Positions 18,925-29,050 of a DNA stretch of 46,816 nt are shown here, one piece after another. The stretch lies in assembly GCA_947462065.1 (NCBI GenBank), contig CANHNO010000002.1, positions 1 through 46,816 of the forward strand. The letters are read 5' to 3'. Below the pieces are notes generated by a model. That model was not told the origin of the DNA, did not search any database, and saw only the letters and a list, made by a program, of their open reading frames with translations. This DNA is from Burkholderiales bacterium. Its GTDB lineage: Bacteria; Pseudomonadota; Gammaproteobacteria; Burkholderiales; Burkholderiaceae_C. Made by a program: the position numbers and the translations under genes. Position 1 is the stretch's first letter. Every line of letters begins with the position of its first letter.

Positions 18925-19811
18925 AGATCCTGTTGTTCGGCAAAAGCGGGCAGGTCGGCTGGGAACTGCAGCGTGCGCTGGCGCCTCTGGGTGAACTGGT
19001 CGCTCTGGATGCCGACAGCACCGAATGCCACGCCAACTTTGCCGACCCCGAAGCGCTGGCGTCGACCGTGCGCGCCGTGGCGCCGCAGTGGATCGTGAAT
19101 GCTGCAGCCCACACTGCGGTCGACAAGGCAGAAAGCGAGCCTGCCCTGGCGCGCGCGATCAATGCCACTGCCCCCGGCGTGCTAGCCCGCGAAGCGGCGG
19201 CCATCGGCGCCATGCTGCTGCACTACAGCACCGACTATGTGTTCGATGGCAGTGGCAGCACGCCCTGGGTGGAAGACGCGAGCACCGGCCCGTTGAGCGT
19301 GTATGGCAGCACCAAGCTGGAAGGTGAAGTAGCGATCCGCCACAGCGGTTGCCAACACCTGATCATTCGCACGAGCTGGGTTTATGCGGCGCGCGGTAGC
19401 AATTTCGCGAAAACGATGCTGAAGCTGGCGGCCGAGCGCGACGCATTGAAAGTCATCGACGACCAGATCGGGGCCCCGACCGGTGCTGATCTGCTGGCCG
19501 ATGTCTCGGCGCATGCGCTGCGCCAGCTGGCGCAGCAGCCCGAGCTCAGCGGCACCTACCACGTTGTCGCCGCCGGCCACACCAGCTGGCATGGCTACGC
19601 GCGGCACGTGATCGAGCACGCGCGGGGCGCGGGCCGGCCGATCCGGGTGACGCCCGAAGCCATCGAAGCGGTGGCCACCAGCGCGTTCCCGACGCCGGCA
19701 CAGCGACCCCGCAATTCACGGCTGAACACCCGCAAGCTGCAAGACAGTTTTGGCCTGTGCTTGCCCGCGTGGCAGGCCGGCGTTGATCGCCTGCTGGCTG
19801 AAATCCTGTGA
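18921..19811 (+). CDS. rmlD: dTDP-4-dehydrorhamnose reductase
   Basis: Final NADPH-dependent step giving dTDP-L-rhamnose. The 296 residues begin [20 protein letters not shown]. They contain [23 protein letters not shown] (103-110) and the catalytic Tyr128/Lys132 in YGSTKLEGE. The ending [20 protein letters not shown] is typical. The ATG overlaps the rmlB stop by four bases. The gene order rmlB-rmlD-rmlA-rmlC is the common one. Confidence 0.97.
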   Translation: MKILLFGKSGQVGWELQRALAPLGELVALDADSTECHANFADPEALASTVRAVAPQWIVNAAAHTAVDKAESEPALARAINATAPGVLAREAAAIGAMLLHYSTDYVFDGSGSTPWVEDASTGPLSVYGSTKLEGEVAIRHSGCQHLIIRTSWVYAARGSNFAKTMLKLAAERDALKVIDDQIGAPTGADLLADVSAHALRQLAQQPELSGTYHVVAAGHTSWHGYARHVIEHARGAGRPIRVTPEAIEAVATSAFPTPAQRPRNSRLNTRKLQDSFGLCLPAWQAGVDRLLAEIL

Positions 19812-19836
19812 CCCGAGCCTCGAGCACGCCCACTGC

Positions 19837-20727
19837 ATGAACTCACCCAGTCGAAAAGGCATCCTGCTGGCTGGTGGCTCCGGCACGCGCCTGCACCCGG
19901 CTACGCTCGCCATCAGCAAGCAGTTGCTGCCGGTCTACGACAAGCCGATGGTCTATTACCCGCTCAGCACGCTGATGCTGGCCGGCATTCGCGACATCCT
20001 GCTGATCAGCACCCCACAGGACACCCCACGTTTCGAGAGTTTGCTGGGCGATGGCAGACGCTGGGGCATTCAGATCAGCTATTGCGTTCAGCCGAGCCCC
20101 GACGGGCTGGCGCAGGCCTTCATCCTCGGCAGGAACTTCGTCGCCGGCGCGCCAAGCGCGCTGGTGCTCGGCGACAACATCTACCACGGCCACGATCTGC
20201 AGGGCTTGCTGTCGGCCGCTGACGAGCGCATCACCGGCGCCTCGGTATTCGCCTACCACGTGCAGGATCCGGAGCGCTATGGCGTGGTCGCCTTCGACGC
20301 CCAGAAGCGCGCCCTGAGCATCGAGGAAAAGCCGAAAGCGCCGAAGAGCAATTACGCGGTCACCGGCCTGTACTTCTACGACCACCAGGTCTGCGACATC
20401 GCTGCGGACATCAAGCCCTCCGCACGCGGCGAGTTGGAGATCACCGACGTCAACGCACGCTACCTGGCGCAGGAGCAGTTGAATGTCGAGATCATGGGGC
20501 GGGGCTATGCCTGGCTCGACACCGGCACACACGACAGCCTGCTCGAAGCCGGCCAGTTCATCGCCACACTGGAAAAGCGGCAGGGCCTTAAAGTGGCATG
20601 CCCCGAGGAAATTGCATTCCGCTCTGGCTGGATCGACGCGGCCCAGTTGGAAACGCTGGCGCGTCCGATGCTGAAGAACGGCTACGGCCAGTACCTGATG
20701 CAGATCGTCAACAACCAGGTGTTCTGA
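19837..20727 (+). CDS. rmlA: Glucose-1-phosphate thymidylyltransferase
   Basis: First committed step of dTDP-L-rhamnose synthesis, joining dTTP and glucose-1-phosphate, usually feedback-inhibited by the final product. The 296 residues carry the nucleotidyltransferase signature [20 protein letters not shown] (11-30), then [27 protein letters not shown] and [20 protein letters not shown]. The start is 25 bases after rmlD, matching the family N-terminus. Its stop overlaps the rmlC ATG (TGATG). Confidence 0.97.
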   Translation: MNSPSRKGILLAGGSGTRLHPATLAISKQLLPVYDKPMVYYPLSTLMLAGIRDILLISTPQDTPRFESLLGDGRRWGIQISYCVQPSPDGLAQAFILGRNFVAGAPSALVLGDNIYHGHDLQGLLSAADERITGASVFAYHVQDPERYGVVAFDAQKRALSIEEKPKAPKSNYAVTGLYFYDHQVCDIAADIKPSARGELEITDVNARYLAQEQLNVEIMGRGYAWLDTGTHDSLLEAGQFIATLEKRQGLKVACPEEIAFRSGWIDAAQLETLARPMLKNGYGQYLMQIVNNQVF

Positions 20728-21263
20728 TGAAGGTGATTCCGACAGCCATCGATGGCGTGCTGATCCTGGAGCCCAAGGTGTTCGGCGACGAACGCGGCTT
20801 CTTCCTCGAAAGCTTCAACCAGCAGGCATTCAATCAGGCGGTGGGCCAGGACATCGACTTCGTGCAGGACAACCACTCACGCTCCGCCTGCGGTGTGCTG
20901 CGCGGCCTGCACGGGCAGCGTGAGCCACATGCACAGGGAAAGCTCGTGCGAGTGACGCAGGGCAGCGTGTTCGATGTGGCGGTGGACGTGCGTGCCGACA
21001 GCCCCACCTATGGCCAGTGGGTGGGCGTCGAACTCAGCGGTACCAACCACCGGCAGCTGTGGATCCCGCCTGGTCTGGCGCACGGCTTTCTGGTGACCAG
21101 CGACAGCGCCGATTTCCTCTACAAGACCACTGCCTTTTACCGCCCCGATGCCGAGTTCTCGATCCGCTGGGACGACCCCACGCTGTCCATCGCCTGGCCG
21201 CTGAATGGGAGCACGCCCGCGTTGTCGGCCAAGGACGCCGCGGCGCTGCCGTTCGGTCGTTGA
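20727..21263 (+). CDS. rmlC: dTDP-4-dehydrorhamnose 3,5-epimerase
   Basis: Cupin-fold epimerase acting at C3 and C5 of dTDP-4-keto-6-deoxyglucose. The 178 residues contain FGDERGFFLESFN, DNHSRSACGVLRGLH with the catalytic His62, HAQGKLVRVTQGSVFDVAVDVR and WIPPGLAHGFLV. The residue after His62 is Gly (LHGQ) where the family usually has an aromatic residue (LHYQ or LHFQ). The rest of the active-site environment looks normal, so activity is still expected. Confidence 0.96.
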   Translation: MKVIPTAIDGVLILEPKVFGDERGFFLESFNQQAFNQAVGQDIDFVQDNHSRSACGVLRGLHGQREPHAQGKLVRVTQGSVFDVAVDVRADSPTYGQWVGVELSGTNHRQLWIPPGLAHGFLVTSDSADFLYKTTAFYRPDAEFSIRWDDPTLSIAWPLNGSTPALSAKDAAALPFGR

Positions 21264-21314
21264 GCCAGCGATGGCGCTGATGAACACAGCGGGACCCGGC
21301 GCTCGACGTCCCGC

Positions 21315-22406
21315 ATGAGTTTTCTGCTGCTGAGTTTCACGGTGTCGCTGCTGAGCACCCTGGCGGTGCTGCGCTCTGCTGATCGCCACGGCGGACTGTC
21401 TGCCGACACGGAGATCTCGGGGCCGCAGAAGTTTCACACCCGCCCCGTCCCGCGCATCGGCGGGGTTGGCGTGCTGCTGGCCATGTTCGCCGGCGCACTG
21501 CTGGCACAGTTCACGCGGCCGGCGGTCAGCGAGTCGCTGTGGTTGTTGCTGGCAGCTGCGCTGCCAGCGTTCATGGCTGGTTTCGCCGAAGACATGACGA
21601 AAAAGGTGTCGGCATCGTGGCGACTGATCGCTGCGGTCATTTCGGCCGCCCTCGCGGTGTGGCTGCTTGAGACCGTCGTGCGCCAGACCGCCATCCCCGG
21701 CGTTGACACGCTGATTCAACTCGAGCCGCTCGCCGTCGCGCTGACTCTGCTGGTGGTGACCGGCGTGTCGAACTCGATCAACATCATTGACGGCTTCAAC
21801 GGCCTGGCGTCGATGTGCGTGCTGATCATGTTGATGGCGTTGGCGTATGTGGGCCTGCAGGTGCAGGACCGTCTGGTGCTGACCGCCGCCTTGATCGCGG
21901 CCGGCGCCGTGCTGGGCTTCTTCGTCTGGAACTTCCCCGGCGGCTTGGTCTTCCTGGGGGACGGCGGCGCCTACCTGCTCGGATTCATGGTCGCGGAGCT
22001 CGGCGTGCTGCTGATCGTTCGCAACACCGATGTTTCGCCGCTGTTTCCGCTGCTGATGTGCGCCTACCCGATCTTCGAGACGCTGTTCTCGATGTACCGG
22101 CGCAAGGTGCTCAAGGGCGTGGCCTCATCTCAGCCTGACGGCATCCACATGCACACGCTGATCCACCGCCGTCTGGTGCGGCAGATGATCGGCGAGACCT
22201 CAACGAACCGACTCACCGCACGCAATTCAATGACCTCGCCCTACCTCTGGCTGCTCTGCAGTCTGTCGGTGATCCCGGCCGTGCTCTGGTGGCGGGACAC
22301 CGCGGTGCTGACAGGTTTCCTGATGCTGTTCATGGTCTCGTATGTGGTGCTGTACTGGCGCATCGTGCGCTTCAGGGTGCCGAAGTGGCTGTTGCCGCGC
22401 CGCTGA
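21315..22406 (+). CDS. WecA/MraY-family undecaprenyl-phosphate sugar-1-phosphate transferase
   Basis: Polytopic inner-membrane enzyme that starts a lipid-linked glycan by moving a HexNAc-1-phosphate from UDP-sugar to undecaprenyl phosphate. The 363 residues form about ten hydrophobic segments. Family motifs are KFHTRPVPRIGG (39-50), GFAEDMTKKVSASWR (89-103, in place of the DD-containing loop), SNSINIIDGFNGLA (152-165), FLGDGGAYLLG (213-223) and a cytosolic HMHTLIHRR loop. The GFxEDxTK form is common in WecA-like and WbpL-like proteins; the sugar cannot be decided. It follows rmlC by 51 bases and converges with the dehydratase gene. Confidence 0.9.
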   Translation: MSFLLLSFTVSLLSTLAVLRSADRHGGLSADTEISGPQKFHTRPVPRIGGVGVLLAMFAGALLAQFTRPAVSESLWLLLAAALPAFMAGFAEDMTKKVSASWRLIAAVISAALAVWLLETVVRQTAIPGVDTLIQLEPLAVALTLLVVTGVSNSINIIDGFNGLASMCVLIMLMALAYVGLQVQDRLVLTAALIAAGAVLGFFVWNFPGGLVFLGDGGAYLLGFMVAELGVLLIVRNTDVSPLFPLLMCAYPIFETLFSMYRRKVLKGVASSQPDGIHMHTLIHRRLVRQMIGETSTNRLTARNSMTSPYLWLLCSLSVIPAVLWWRDTAVLTGFLMLFMVSYVVLYWRIVRFRVPKWLLPRR

Positions 22407-22428
22407 ACCGGCGGTAGCCACATGGCGT

Positions 22429-24306
22429 TCAGCGCGGCTGGTATTCGGGAACGAAGCGGGCCAGCGCAGCGCGCTGATCAGCGGGTGTTCGCCCATGCTG
22501 CGGCTGGGCGAGCCAGTTCAGCAGCTCGTGCATCCATCCCTCGGTGGCATCGTCATTGAGCCGTGCAATGCGCAGCCGCGGATGAGCTGAGGGCTGTGTC
22601 AGGTCGTCGTCGGCCAACAGTTCCTCGTAGAGTTTTTCGCCGGGTCGCAAACCGCTGAAGACGATGCCGATCTCGCGCTCACGATGGCCGGCGAGACGGA
22701 TCAGGTCGCGCGCCAGCTCGACGATCTTCACCGGCTCGCCCATGTCCAGCACATAGACCTGCCCGCTGCGGGCCAGCACCGCCGACTGCAGCACCAGCCG
22801 CACCGCCTCGGGAATGGTCATGAAGTAGCGCGTGATGTCCGGATGCGTGACCGTCACTGGACCGCCGCGGGCAATCTGTTCCTTGAACTTCGGGATCACG
22901 CTTCCGCTGGAGCCCAGCACATTGCCGAAACGCACCGCCGAGAACATCGTGCCAGAGCCCTGCGTGGCAAGGTGCGACAGCACCCGCTCGGCGGCGCGCT
23001 TGCTGGCGCCCATCACATTGGTCGGGTTGACCGCCTTGTCGGTGCTGATCATCACGAAGCGCTCGGCGCCGCTCTCCATCGCGGCCAGCGCGGCATGATG
23101 CGTGCCCAGCGTGTTGTTCTGCAGCGCGGCCCAGGCGTTGTCGTCTTCCATCAGCGGCACATGTTTGAACGCCGCCGCGTGAAACACCAGTTGTGGCCGC
23201 TGCACCTCGAAGGTGGCTCGCAGATGGGACAGATCCTTCACATCGCCCATCAAGGGCAACAGCGGCAGACCGGGATGCAGCTCGCCCAGCTGCTGCTCGA
23301 TCTGGTAGAGCGCGAACTCGCTTAGCTCGTACAGCACCAGCCGTGCCGGGCCATAGCGAGCGATCTGCAGGCACAGCTCACTGCCAATCGAACCACCCGC
23401 GCCGGTGACGAGCACCGTCTTGCCGGACACCAGCTCGGCAATGCCAGCCTCGTCGAGCACCACTGGCTCGCGCCCCAGCAGGTCGTCGGGCTCGATGGCG
23501 CGGATGCGCTCGACGCGCGCGCTGCCCGATTGCAACTCGCTGACCGAGGGCACCGTCAGCACCGGCAGCGCAGTGGCGGCCGCCAGCTCGATCGCACGGC
23601 GCCGCTGGGCGGCCGTGGCGCTCGGCAGCGCCGTGATGATGTGCGTAGCACCGGCGATCACGCGCGGATCGCTCAGCTCGTCGAAGCGGCCCAGTACCGG
23701 GGCACCGGAGATGCGCGCGCCGCGCTTGGCGGGATCGTCATCGAGCAGACCGAGCACCGTCCAGCCCTGCTGAGGCAGCCCGGCAACCAGCAGCCGCGCG
23801 GCCTCGCCGGCCCCCATCACGATTGCACGGCGCACATCGCCACTGCGCTTGCCATTCGCACCGGTGATCTGCGCGCGGGCGTGTTCGTAGAGCATGCGGT
23901 AGGCGATGCGCGTCATGCATAGCCCCATCAGGGTGACGATGGGGTGCAAGGCCAGCACCGCGCGCGGCACCTGGTAAAGCTGCAGCATCAACACGCCAGT
24001 GGCACACAGCGCACCCGCGATGCCGCAGCACCAGGTCAGTCGCTTGACCTCGCCGAAGCCCGAGAAGCGCCACATGCCTCGAGGCACACCCGCCACGGCG
24101 AACACCGACAGGTAGGTCACGACGACGCCCAGCAGCACCCATCCGTCATAAGCAGGCCGGTGGCTCCACCAGCGCTCGAAGCCCAGCCGGAACAGGTAGG
24201 TGAAGTTCCAGCAGAGAGCGATCACCGCGGCGTCGATGAGCAGCGTCAGTGGCCGGCGGTGCGGTCGCCAGCGAGCCAGGAAGCGATCGATGCGGTGCCA
24301 GAACAT
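22429..24306 (-). CDS. WbpM/PglF-type nucleotide-sugar 4,6-dehydratase, membrane-anchored
   Basis: Converts UDP-GlcNAc to a 4-keto-6-deoxy intermediate, the entry to bacillosamine, FucNAc or QuiNAc sugars. The 625 residues begin with four membrane segments (about 20-40, 54-72, 90-110, 116-133). A CoA-binding-like Rossmann domain follows (AIVMGAGEAARLL, 161-173), then the catalytic dehydratase domain: TGAGGSIGSELCLQIARY (301-318), MISTDKAVNPTNVMGASKRAAE (419-440). STDKAV and MGASKR are the hallmark of the inverting WbpM/CapD/FlaA1 family. It is the last gene of the minus-strand polysaccharide operon, 51 bases after the sugar transferase. Product stereochemistry is unknown. Confidence 0.93.
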   Translation of the reverse strand: MFWHRIDRFLARWRPHRRPLTLLIDAAVIALCWNFTYLFRLGFERWWSHRPAYDGWVLLGVVVTYLSVFAVAGVPRGMWRFSGFGEVKRLTWCCGIAGALCATGVLMLQLYQVPRAVLALHPIVTLMGLCMTRIAYRMLYEHARAQITGANGKRSGDVRRAIVMGAGEAARLLVAGLPQQGWTVLGLLDDDPAKRGARISGAPVLGRFDELSDPRVIAGATHIITALPSATAAQRRRAIELAAATALPVLTVPSVSELQSGSARVERIRAIEPDDLLGREPVVLDEAGIAELVSGKTVLVTGAGGSIGSELCLQIARYGPARLVLYELSEFALYQIEQQLGELHPGLPLLPLMGDVKDLSHLRATFEVQRPQLVFHAAAFKHVPLMEDDNAWAALQNNTLGTHHAALAAMESGAERFVMISTDKAVNPTNVMGASKRAAERVLSHLATQGSGTMFSAVRFGNVLGSSGSVIPKFKEQIARGGPVTVTHPDITRYFMTIPEAVRLVLQSAVLARSGQVYVLDMGEPVKIVELARDLIRLAGHREREIGIVFSGLRPGEKLYEELLADDDLTQPSAHPRLRIARLNDDATEGWMHELLNWLAQPQHGRTPADQRAALARFVPEYQPR

Positions 24307-24357
24307 GAGGCGCCGATTATGTTGGCGCGATGCCAGACACCAAGGTCACCGATATCG

Positions 24358-24978
24358 TCATCGCGATGGCGGCTTCCGCATCAACAGCGCATGAAGCGTC
24401 GCAGCGATCAGCCGAAGATCACCGGTGAAACTGGCCTCTTCCACATAGCGCACCGACAGCTGCAGCTTGGCGGGCAGCAGCACCTCGACATACTCGCGCT
24501 CGGGGTTCACCGCACGCGCCAGCTGTGCCGATTCGTCGCGATAGGCCAGCGATGCGGGGTCGGTGATGCCGGGGCGCACGCTGAGCACCTTGTCCCGCAG
24601 TTGCTTCGGATACAGCGCGACATAGCGGGGCACTTCCGGTCGTGGGCCAACGAGACTCATGCGCCCAACGAAGACATCGATCAACTGCGCCAGCTCATCG
24701 AGCTTGGTGCGGCGCAACAGTTCCCCAACGCGGGTGATGCGAGGATCGGCACCGATGGTGATCTGAGCGGTGGCGGCATCGGCGCCAGCATCGCGGTGCG
24801 TCATCGTGCGGAACTTGTGGATGCGGAACTCCACGCCATCACGCCCGACCCGCACCTGCCGAAAGAATACCGGCCCGGGCGAATCCAGCTTGATCGCGAT
24901 GGCCATGAGCAGCAGGAAAGGCGCTAACAGCAGCAGGCCGAGGCCCGAGCCCCACAGATCGAACAGCCGCTTCGCCAT
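24358..24978 (-). CDS. PglC-like monotopic phosphoglycosyltransferase
   Basis: Bacterial sugar transferase that moves a sugar-1-phosphate to undecaprenyl phosphate. The 206 residues have a single N-terminal re-entrant helix ([41 protein letters not shown]), then HKFRTM (54-59), the Asp-Glu pair in [29 protein letters not shown], and [15 protein letters not shown]. The short length matches PglC rather than the larger WbaP type. Start 24978 ([10 protein letters not shown]) fits the family. Between an aminotransferase and a 4,6-dehydratase it probably uses the UDP-amino sugar they make. Confidence 0.92.
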   Translation of the reverse strand: MAKRLFDLWGSGLGLLLLAPFLLLMAIAIKLDSPGPVFFRQVRVGRDGVEFRIHKFRTMTHRDAGADAATAQITIGADPRITRVGELLRRTKLDELAQLIDVFVGRMSLVGPRPEVPRYVALYPKQLRDKVLSVRPGITDPASLAYRDESAQLARAVNPEREYVEVLLPAKLQLSVRYVEEASFTGDLRLIAATLHALLMRKPPSR

Positions 24979-24994
24979 CGATGCTTCGGCGGGA

Positions 24995-26179
24995 TCAGCC
25001 GAGCAGGGAGCGCACCGCGTCGATGACGCGCTGCACCTCGGCCGGTCCCATGCGGGTGTACAGCGGCAGGCTGAGCATCCGCTCGTAGGCCCGCTGGCTG
25101 TGAGGAAACTGTTGCGGTTGCAACTGGTAGCGATCACGCCAGTAGGGCTGCAGATGCAGTGGGATGTAGTGCACGCTGCAGCCGATGCCGGCGGCATACA
25201 GGCCTTCGATCAATTCATCGCGGCTCAGTTTTGCGTCGTCGGCCAGACGCAGCGCATACAGATGCCAGGCATGGGTATCGCCCGGCAGGGGCTGCGGCGG
25301 CCTGATGACCGGCAGGTCGGCGAACGCCGCATCGTAGCGTGCGGCAATGTCGGCACGGACCTGCTGGAAGGCTATCGCCCGCTTCAGCTGGTGGATGCCG
25401 ATCGCCGAGGCGATGTCGGTCAGGTTGTACTTGAAACCGGGGGCGATCACTTCGTAGTACCAGCTCGGCACCTTGGCGGTGAATCGGTCGAACGCGTCGC
25501 GGTTGATGCCGTGCAGCCGCATCACATGGATGCGCTTGGCGAGATCGGCATCGCGCGTCACCACCATGCCGCCCTCGCCAGTGGTCATGGTCTTGTTGGC
25601 ATAAAAACTGAACACGGTGACGTCGCTGTCCAGCGTGCCGACCAGTCGGCCACCACAGGTGGTCGGCAGCGCGTGGGCCGCGTCCTCGACGACCTTCAAG
25701 CCATGGCGTTGTGCCATCGGCAGCAGCCTGACCATGTCGGCCGCGAGCCCTGCGTAATGCACCGGCATCACCGCCTTCGTGCGCGGCGTGATCGCCGCCT
25801 CGACGGCCGCGACATCGATGCACAAGGTGGCAGGGTCAATGTCAACCAGCACCACGTCGGCGCCGAGATAGCGCACCACCTCGGCGGTGGCGGTGAAGGT
25901 GTGGGTGGTGGTGATGACTTCGTCACCCGGGCCGATGCCCAGCGCTTCGAGCGCCAGGTGCAGCCCGGCCGTGGCCGAGTTGACGGCCATCGCATGCAGC
26001 GGGGCTTCAGCCGGGTTCGATTCGTCGAGGAAGGCGCTGAAGTCTTCCTCGAATCTACGCGTTTTCGGGCCCGTCGTGATCCAGCCCGATTTCAGCGTGT
26101 CGACGACTTCGGCAATCTCATCGTCGCCGATGTCAGGCAGGGCGAAGGGGATGAAGGGGGTTGAAGGCGGAGTGGTCAT
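24995..26179 (-). CDS. DegT/DnrJ/EryC1/StrS sugar aminotransferase (PglE/ArnB-like)
   Basis: PLP-dependent enzyme adding an amino group to a keto nucleotide-sugar. The 394 residues include [38 protein letters not shown], the conserved Asp in [11 protein letters not shown], the Schiff-base Lys196 in [15 protein letters not shown], and [18 protein letters not shown]. Overall it resembles ArnB and PglE closely. With the adjacent 4,6-dehydratase the expected substrate is a UDP-4-keto-6-deoxy-HexNAc (inference). ATG 26179 overlaps the upstream methyltransferase stop (ATGA). Confidence 0.93.
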   Translation of the reverse strand: MTTPPSTPFIPFALPDIGDDEIAEVVDTLKSGWITTGPKTRRFEEDFSAFLDESNPAEAPLHAMAVNSATAGLHLALEALGIGPGDEVITTTHTFTATAEVVRYLGADVVLVDIDPATLCIDVAAVEAAITPRTKAVMPVHYAGLAADMVRLLPMAQRHGLKVVEDAAHALPTTCGGRLVGTLDSDVTVFSFYANKTMTTGEGGMVVTRDADLAKRIHVMRLHGINRDAFDRFTAKVPSWYYEVIAPGFKYNLTDIASAIGIHQLKRAIAFQQVRADIAARYDAAFADLPVIRPPQPLPGDTHAWHLYALRLADDAKLSRDELIEGLYAAGIGCSVHYIPLHLQPYWRDRYQLQPQQFPHSQRAYERMLSLPLYTRMGPAEVQRVIDAVRSLLG

Positions 26180-26895
26180 CCGGGTTTGCCGATCCAGCAG
26201 AGCAGATGGGTGCGCAGAAGCGGCAGGGCGCTCAGCATCCGGCACAGGCCCGGGTGCAGCCGGGCCGCACGGCGACTGAGCGGCGGCGCCAAGGTCACAC
26301 GTCGCGCATCGATACGAGCGTGCGGGAACAGCGCCTGAATCCGAGCCAGGGGCATGCCACGCACATCGGGGTTGCGCGGGTTGTTGTAGGTGAAGTCGTA
26401 CCAGAGCACCGCACCACCGGGCCGGGCCCAGCGCCACATCGCGTTGGCCAGCTGCTGCTGGAACACGTCGTCAAGCAGCGAGCTGAACACCGTCGACTGA
26501 TAGACCAGATCGAAGCTGCCATCGGCAAAGGGCAAGGTCAGTGCATCACCTTCATGCAACACGGTGGCCGCTGGCAACTGGCGGCGCGCCGCCGACGTGC
26601 GCTCGGGCAGCAGTTCATTGCCGACCAGCCGACTGGCGTCGAAGCCAAGGCTCGCCAGCTCGAGCAGGTTGCTGCCACTGCCGCAACCGACCTCAAGAAC
26701 TCGCAACTGATCCAGCGGTTGCGGCGAATGGCGAGACAGCAGATCCAGCATGACCCGCTGCCGTTCCTGCCGCGCCAGCGTCACCTCCGGGCGCAACGGG
26801 CTGTAGAGGTCGTCGCCAACACCGCGTGCCGCACGCCGGGCGTAGCGTTCGGCCACCGCCATCGGTTCGTCGTTGTGCTGGGGCGTTGTGGTCAC
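26176..26895 (-). CDS. Class I SAM-dependent methyltransferase
   Basis: The 239 residues have motif [17 protein letters not shown] (66-81), an acidic residue after the second strand (VGNELLPE), [22 protein letters not shown] (motifs III and IV) and an [12 protein letters not shown] strand, a Methyltransf_11-like fold. The C-terminal [36 protein letters not shown] is hydrophobic and basic and may touch the membrane. Substrate is unknown; the operon suggests a sugar or lipid-linked glycan. It is 23 bases after the GT2 gene and overlaps the aminotransferase by four bases. Confidence 0.85.
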   Translation of the reverse strand: MTTTPQHNDEPMAVAERYARRAARGVGDDLYSPLRPEVTLARQERQRVMLDLLSRHSPQPLDQLRVLEVGCGSGSNLLELASLGFDASRLVGNELLPERTSAARRQLPAATVLHEGDALTLPFADGSFDLVYQSTVFSSLLDDVFQQQLANAMWRWARPGGAVLWYDFTYNNPRNPDVRGMPLARIQALFPHARIDARRVTLAPPLSRRAARLHPGLCRMLSALPLLRTHLLCWIGKPG

Positions 26896-26918
26896 GGGCG
26901 AATTGTCAGCGCGTCAGG

Positions 26919-27950
26919 TCAGCGTGTCAGGCGAGTAGCCGCGGCGCCCGGCGTGCGCTTCAACAGCAGCACTTCAACCAACGCCCGCCCAAAGCCCAGG
27001 CCGTAACCCAGATGCATGCAAGCGATGGCTGCTGCGATACCCACCGTATCGCGCAGACGATGCGGGGCACGTGCGAGGGCGGCACCGTTGACGAGCGCTG
27101 TCAACGCATAGACACCGATTACACCGACCAGTGCGGCACGCGCCAGCATCGACCAGGGCGCCAGGAGGGCCAGCCCGCCGAGCCCGACCACGAAGGCAAA
27201 CGGCGCCAGATGCCGTGGCGACGCGGGCAGCCGATGCTTGCGGATCACCGGCACCTTCCAGTAGCCGTACTGGTGGAACTGGCGAAACAGCTCCGCGAAC
27301 GAGCCGCGCGGCGCGTAGCTTGAGCGGATGGTCGCGCTCTGCCAGACACTGCCATCGCTGCGCACGATGCGCAGGTTCAGCTCGTCGTCCTGGTTGCGCA
27401 CCAGCGACTCGTCGAAGCCGCCGAGTCGCAGCAGATCCTCGCGGCGCCAGGCGCCCAGATAGACGGTATCGACAGGGCCGCTGTAATCCACGCGCCGGGA
27501 GGCCGCACCACCGGAGCCAAATCGACTTTGAAACGCCAGCGCGATCGCCGCTTGCGGCCAGCCTTCGCCCACTGGCCGCCAGGGCCCGCCGACACAGGTG
27601 GCCCCTGTCGCCTGCAATGCGGCAAGACACTCGGCGATGTAATCGGGCGCGTAGGCGGTGTGCACGTCCATGCGCACGATCACCTCGCCATGGGCCTGCG
27701 CGATCGCGATATTCAGTCCGGTGGAAACAATGCCTCTCGGGTTGTCAAGTATTTGTAACTGTGGGTCACTGGCGCACAGTGACCTCAGAAGTTCACGCGT
27801 CCCGTCATCGCTCATGCCATCAGCGATCAGCAACTGCATGGCCCAACCTGCAGCGAACTGCTGCGAACGCACGGCCAGGCAGAAAGCCACGATGTGCCGC
27901 CGCTCATTGCGACAGGGCACGATGACCGAGACGATGCGCGGGGAATTCAT
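26919..27950 (-). CDS. Family 2 glycosyltransferase, ExoA-like
   Basis: The 343 residues begin with the GT-A fold: VSVIVPCRNERRHI, LIADGMSDDGTREL, GLNIAIAQAHGEVIVRMDVHTAY, where MDVH replaces the usual DxD. LGGFDESLVRNQDDELNLRI is the acceptor-side ED-type motif and EWRAR-like features are weak. The C-terminal 100 residues form two or three hydrophobic segments, as in ExoA (succinoglycan glucosyltransferase). It probably adds a sugar to the lipid-linked repeat unit at the inner membrane. ATG 27950 overlaps the GT4 stop by four bases. Confidence 0.88.
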   Translation of the reverse strand: MNSPRIVSVIVPCRNERRHIVAFCLAVRSQQFAAGWAMQLLIADGMSDDGTRELLRSLCASDPQLQILDNPRGIVSTGLNIAIAQAHGEVIVRMDVHTAYAPDYIAECLAALQATGATCVGGPWRPVGEGWPQAAIALAFQSRFGSGGAASRRVDYSGPVDTVYLGAWRREDLLRLGGFDESLVRNQDDELNLRIVRSDGSVWQSATIRSSYAPRGSFAELFRQFHQYGYWKVPVIRKHRLPASPRHLAPFAFVVGLGGLALLAPWSMLARAALVGVIGVYALTALVNGAALARAPHRLRDTVGIAAAIACMHLGYGLGFGRALVEVLLLKRTPGAAATRLTR

Positions 27951-29050
27951 GACGCCACCCGAGTCACCAGGGAACGCCAGCGCGTGCGGTGTTCGTCCGG
28001 CGAGAAGCGCTCGCGGCTGCGCGCCATGGCGGCGTGAGCAAAACGCTCGCGCAACGGCCGCTGCTGCAAGAGCTCAATGATCGCCAGCGATAGCGCCGCC
28101 ACGTCGTCCTGAGGCACCAGCAATCCGGTGTCAGCGCCAAGGATTTCTGCCGGGCCCGTCGGACAGGCAAACGCGACGGATGGCACGCCGAGGGCCTGCG
28201 CCTCGAGTAGCGCCAGCGGCATGCCCTCGTAGCGCGAGGGGAGCACGAAAACAGCGGCGGCACGGTACTCGGCTTCGATGACCGGGGTCGGCGGCATCCA
28301 GGCTACACCCTCCGCGATGCCAAGCCGCTCTGCCTGCGCCCGCAACGCAGGCTGCAGCGGACCATCGCCCACGATGCGAAGCAGCGCCGCCGGGACCGCG
28401 GCCTGCACCGCGGGCCATGCATCGAGCAAGCGATCCAGGCCTTTCTGCGCAACATGCCGGCCGACGGCCAGAACGATGGCGCCCGATGGCAGGGCAGGTG
28501 CATCCGCGCGCAACGCCGATGCGTTGTAGATCACCTCAGTACGCGGGTTCAGTGCCGAAAATCGGGCCGCGTCGGCTTGCGTCAGGCTGACCACCGCCGC
28601 CACGCGCGGGTACAGCAGCGCACGAAGCCATCGCCAGGGCCTGGAGCGCGCGAAGAAGTGGTTGTGGTCGCAGCAGATGGCGTGTGGGGCAAGATCGCGG
28701 CCAAACAACAGCACCGAGCAGGCAGTAGTCAGGCCATTGAGGACAACGGCATCCGGCCGCTCGCGGCGGATCAGCTCCGCCAGGCGCCGTCCGATGCGCC
28801 ATTGCGCACGCAGCAGCTGCCACGCACGCGGGCCGCGCGATGCGACGACGGGTGAGTCGGCAGTCAGCACACGCACCGCGGGCGGCAAGGGATAGCGCAA
28901 AGCCATGGCAGGCGTATCGACCGTCGCCACGGAGACATCCATGCCTGCGGCCGCCAGATCTGCCGCGGTCTCGCAAACGAAGCGCTCGACGCCGCCGGCG
29001 ATGTCCAGTCGCTCACAGACCAGCATCACACGGCGCGCCCGAGCACTCAT
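27947..29050 (-). CDS. Family 4 glycosyltransferase
   Basis: The 367 residues have a GT-B fold. The N-terminal VMLVCERLDIAGGVERFVCETAADLAAAG carries the GG loop of GT4 enzymes. The C-terminal domain has VLAVGRHVAQKGLDRLLDAWP, LRIVGDGPLQPALRAQAERLG, and the nucleotide-binding EX7E motif in PSRYEGMPLALLEAQALG. The donor and acceptor sugars are unknown. Start 29050 overlaps the upstream stop (ATGA); a much longer frame upstream is a shadow of the neighbouring gene. Confidence 0.9.
   Translation of the reverse strand: MSARARRVMLVCERLDIAGGVERFVCETAADLAAAGMDVSVATVDTPAMALRYPLPPAVRVLTADSPVVASRGPRAWQLLRAQWRIGRRLAELIRRERPDAVVLNGLTTACSVLLFGRDLAPHAICCDHNHFFARSRPWRWLRALLYPRVAAVVSLTQADAARFSALNPRTEVIYNASALRADAPALPSGAIVLAVGRHVAQKGLDRLLDAWPAVQAAVPAALLRIVGDGPLQPALRAQAERLGIAEGVAWMPPTPVIEAEYRAAAVFVLPSRYEGMPLALLEAQALGVPSVAFACPTGPAEILGADTGLLVPQDDVAALSLAIIELLQQRPLRERFAHAAMARSRERFSPDEHRTRWRSLVTRVAS

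Noticed and set aside
24770-26164. Plus-strand open frame of 464 codons opposite the aminotransferase gene.
   Set aside because: Antisense to a well-conserved aminotransferase; the translation is rich in His, Arg and Gln with no recognisable domain.
26161-27006. Long plus-strand open frame (281 codons) opposite the methyltransferase gene.
   Set aside because: It is antisense to a clear SAM methyltransferase, has low-complexity Arg/Gln-rich translation, and such frames are common in GC-rich genomes.
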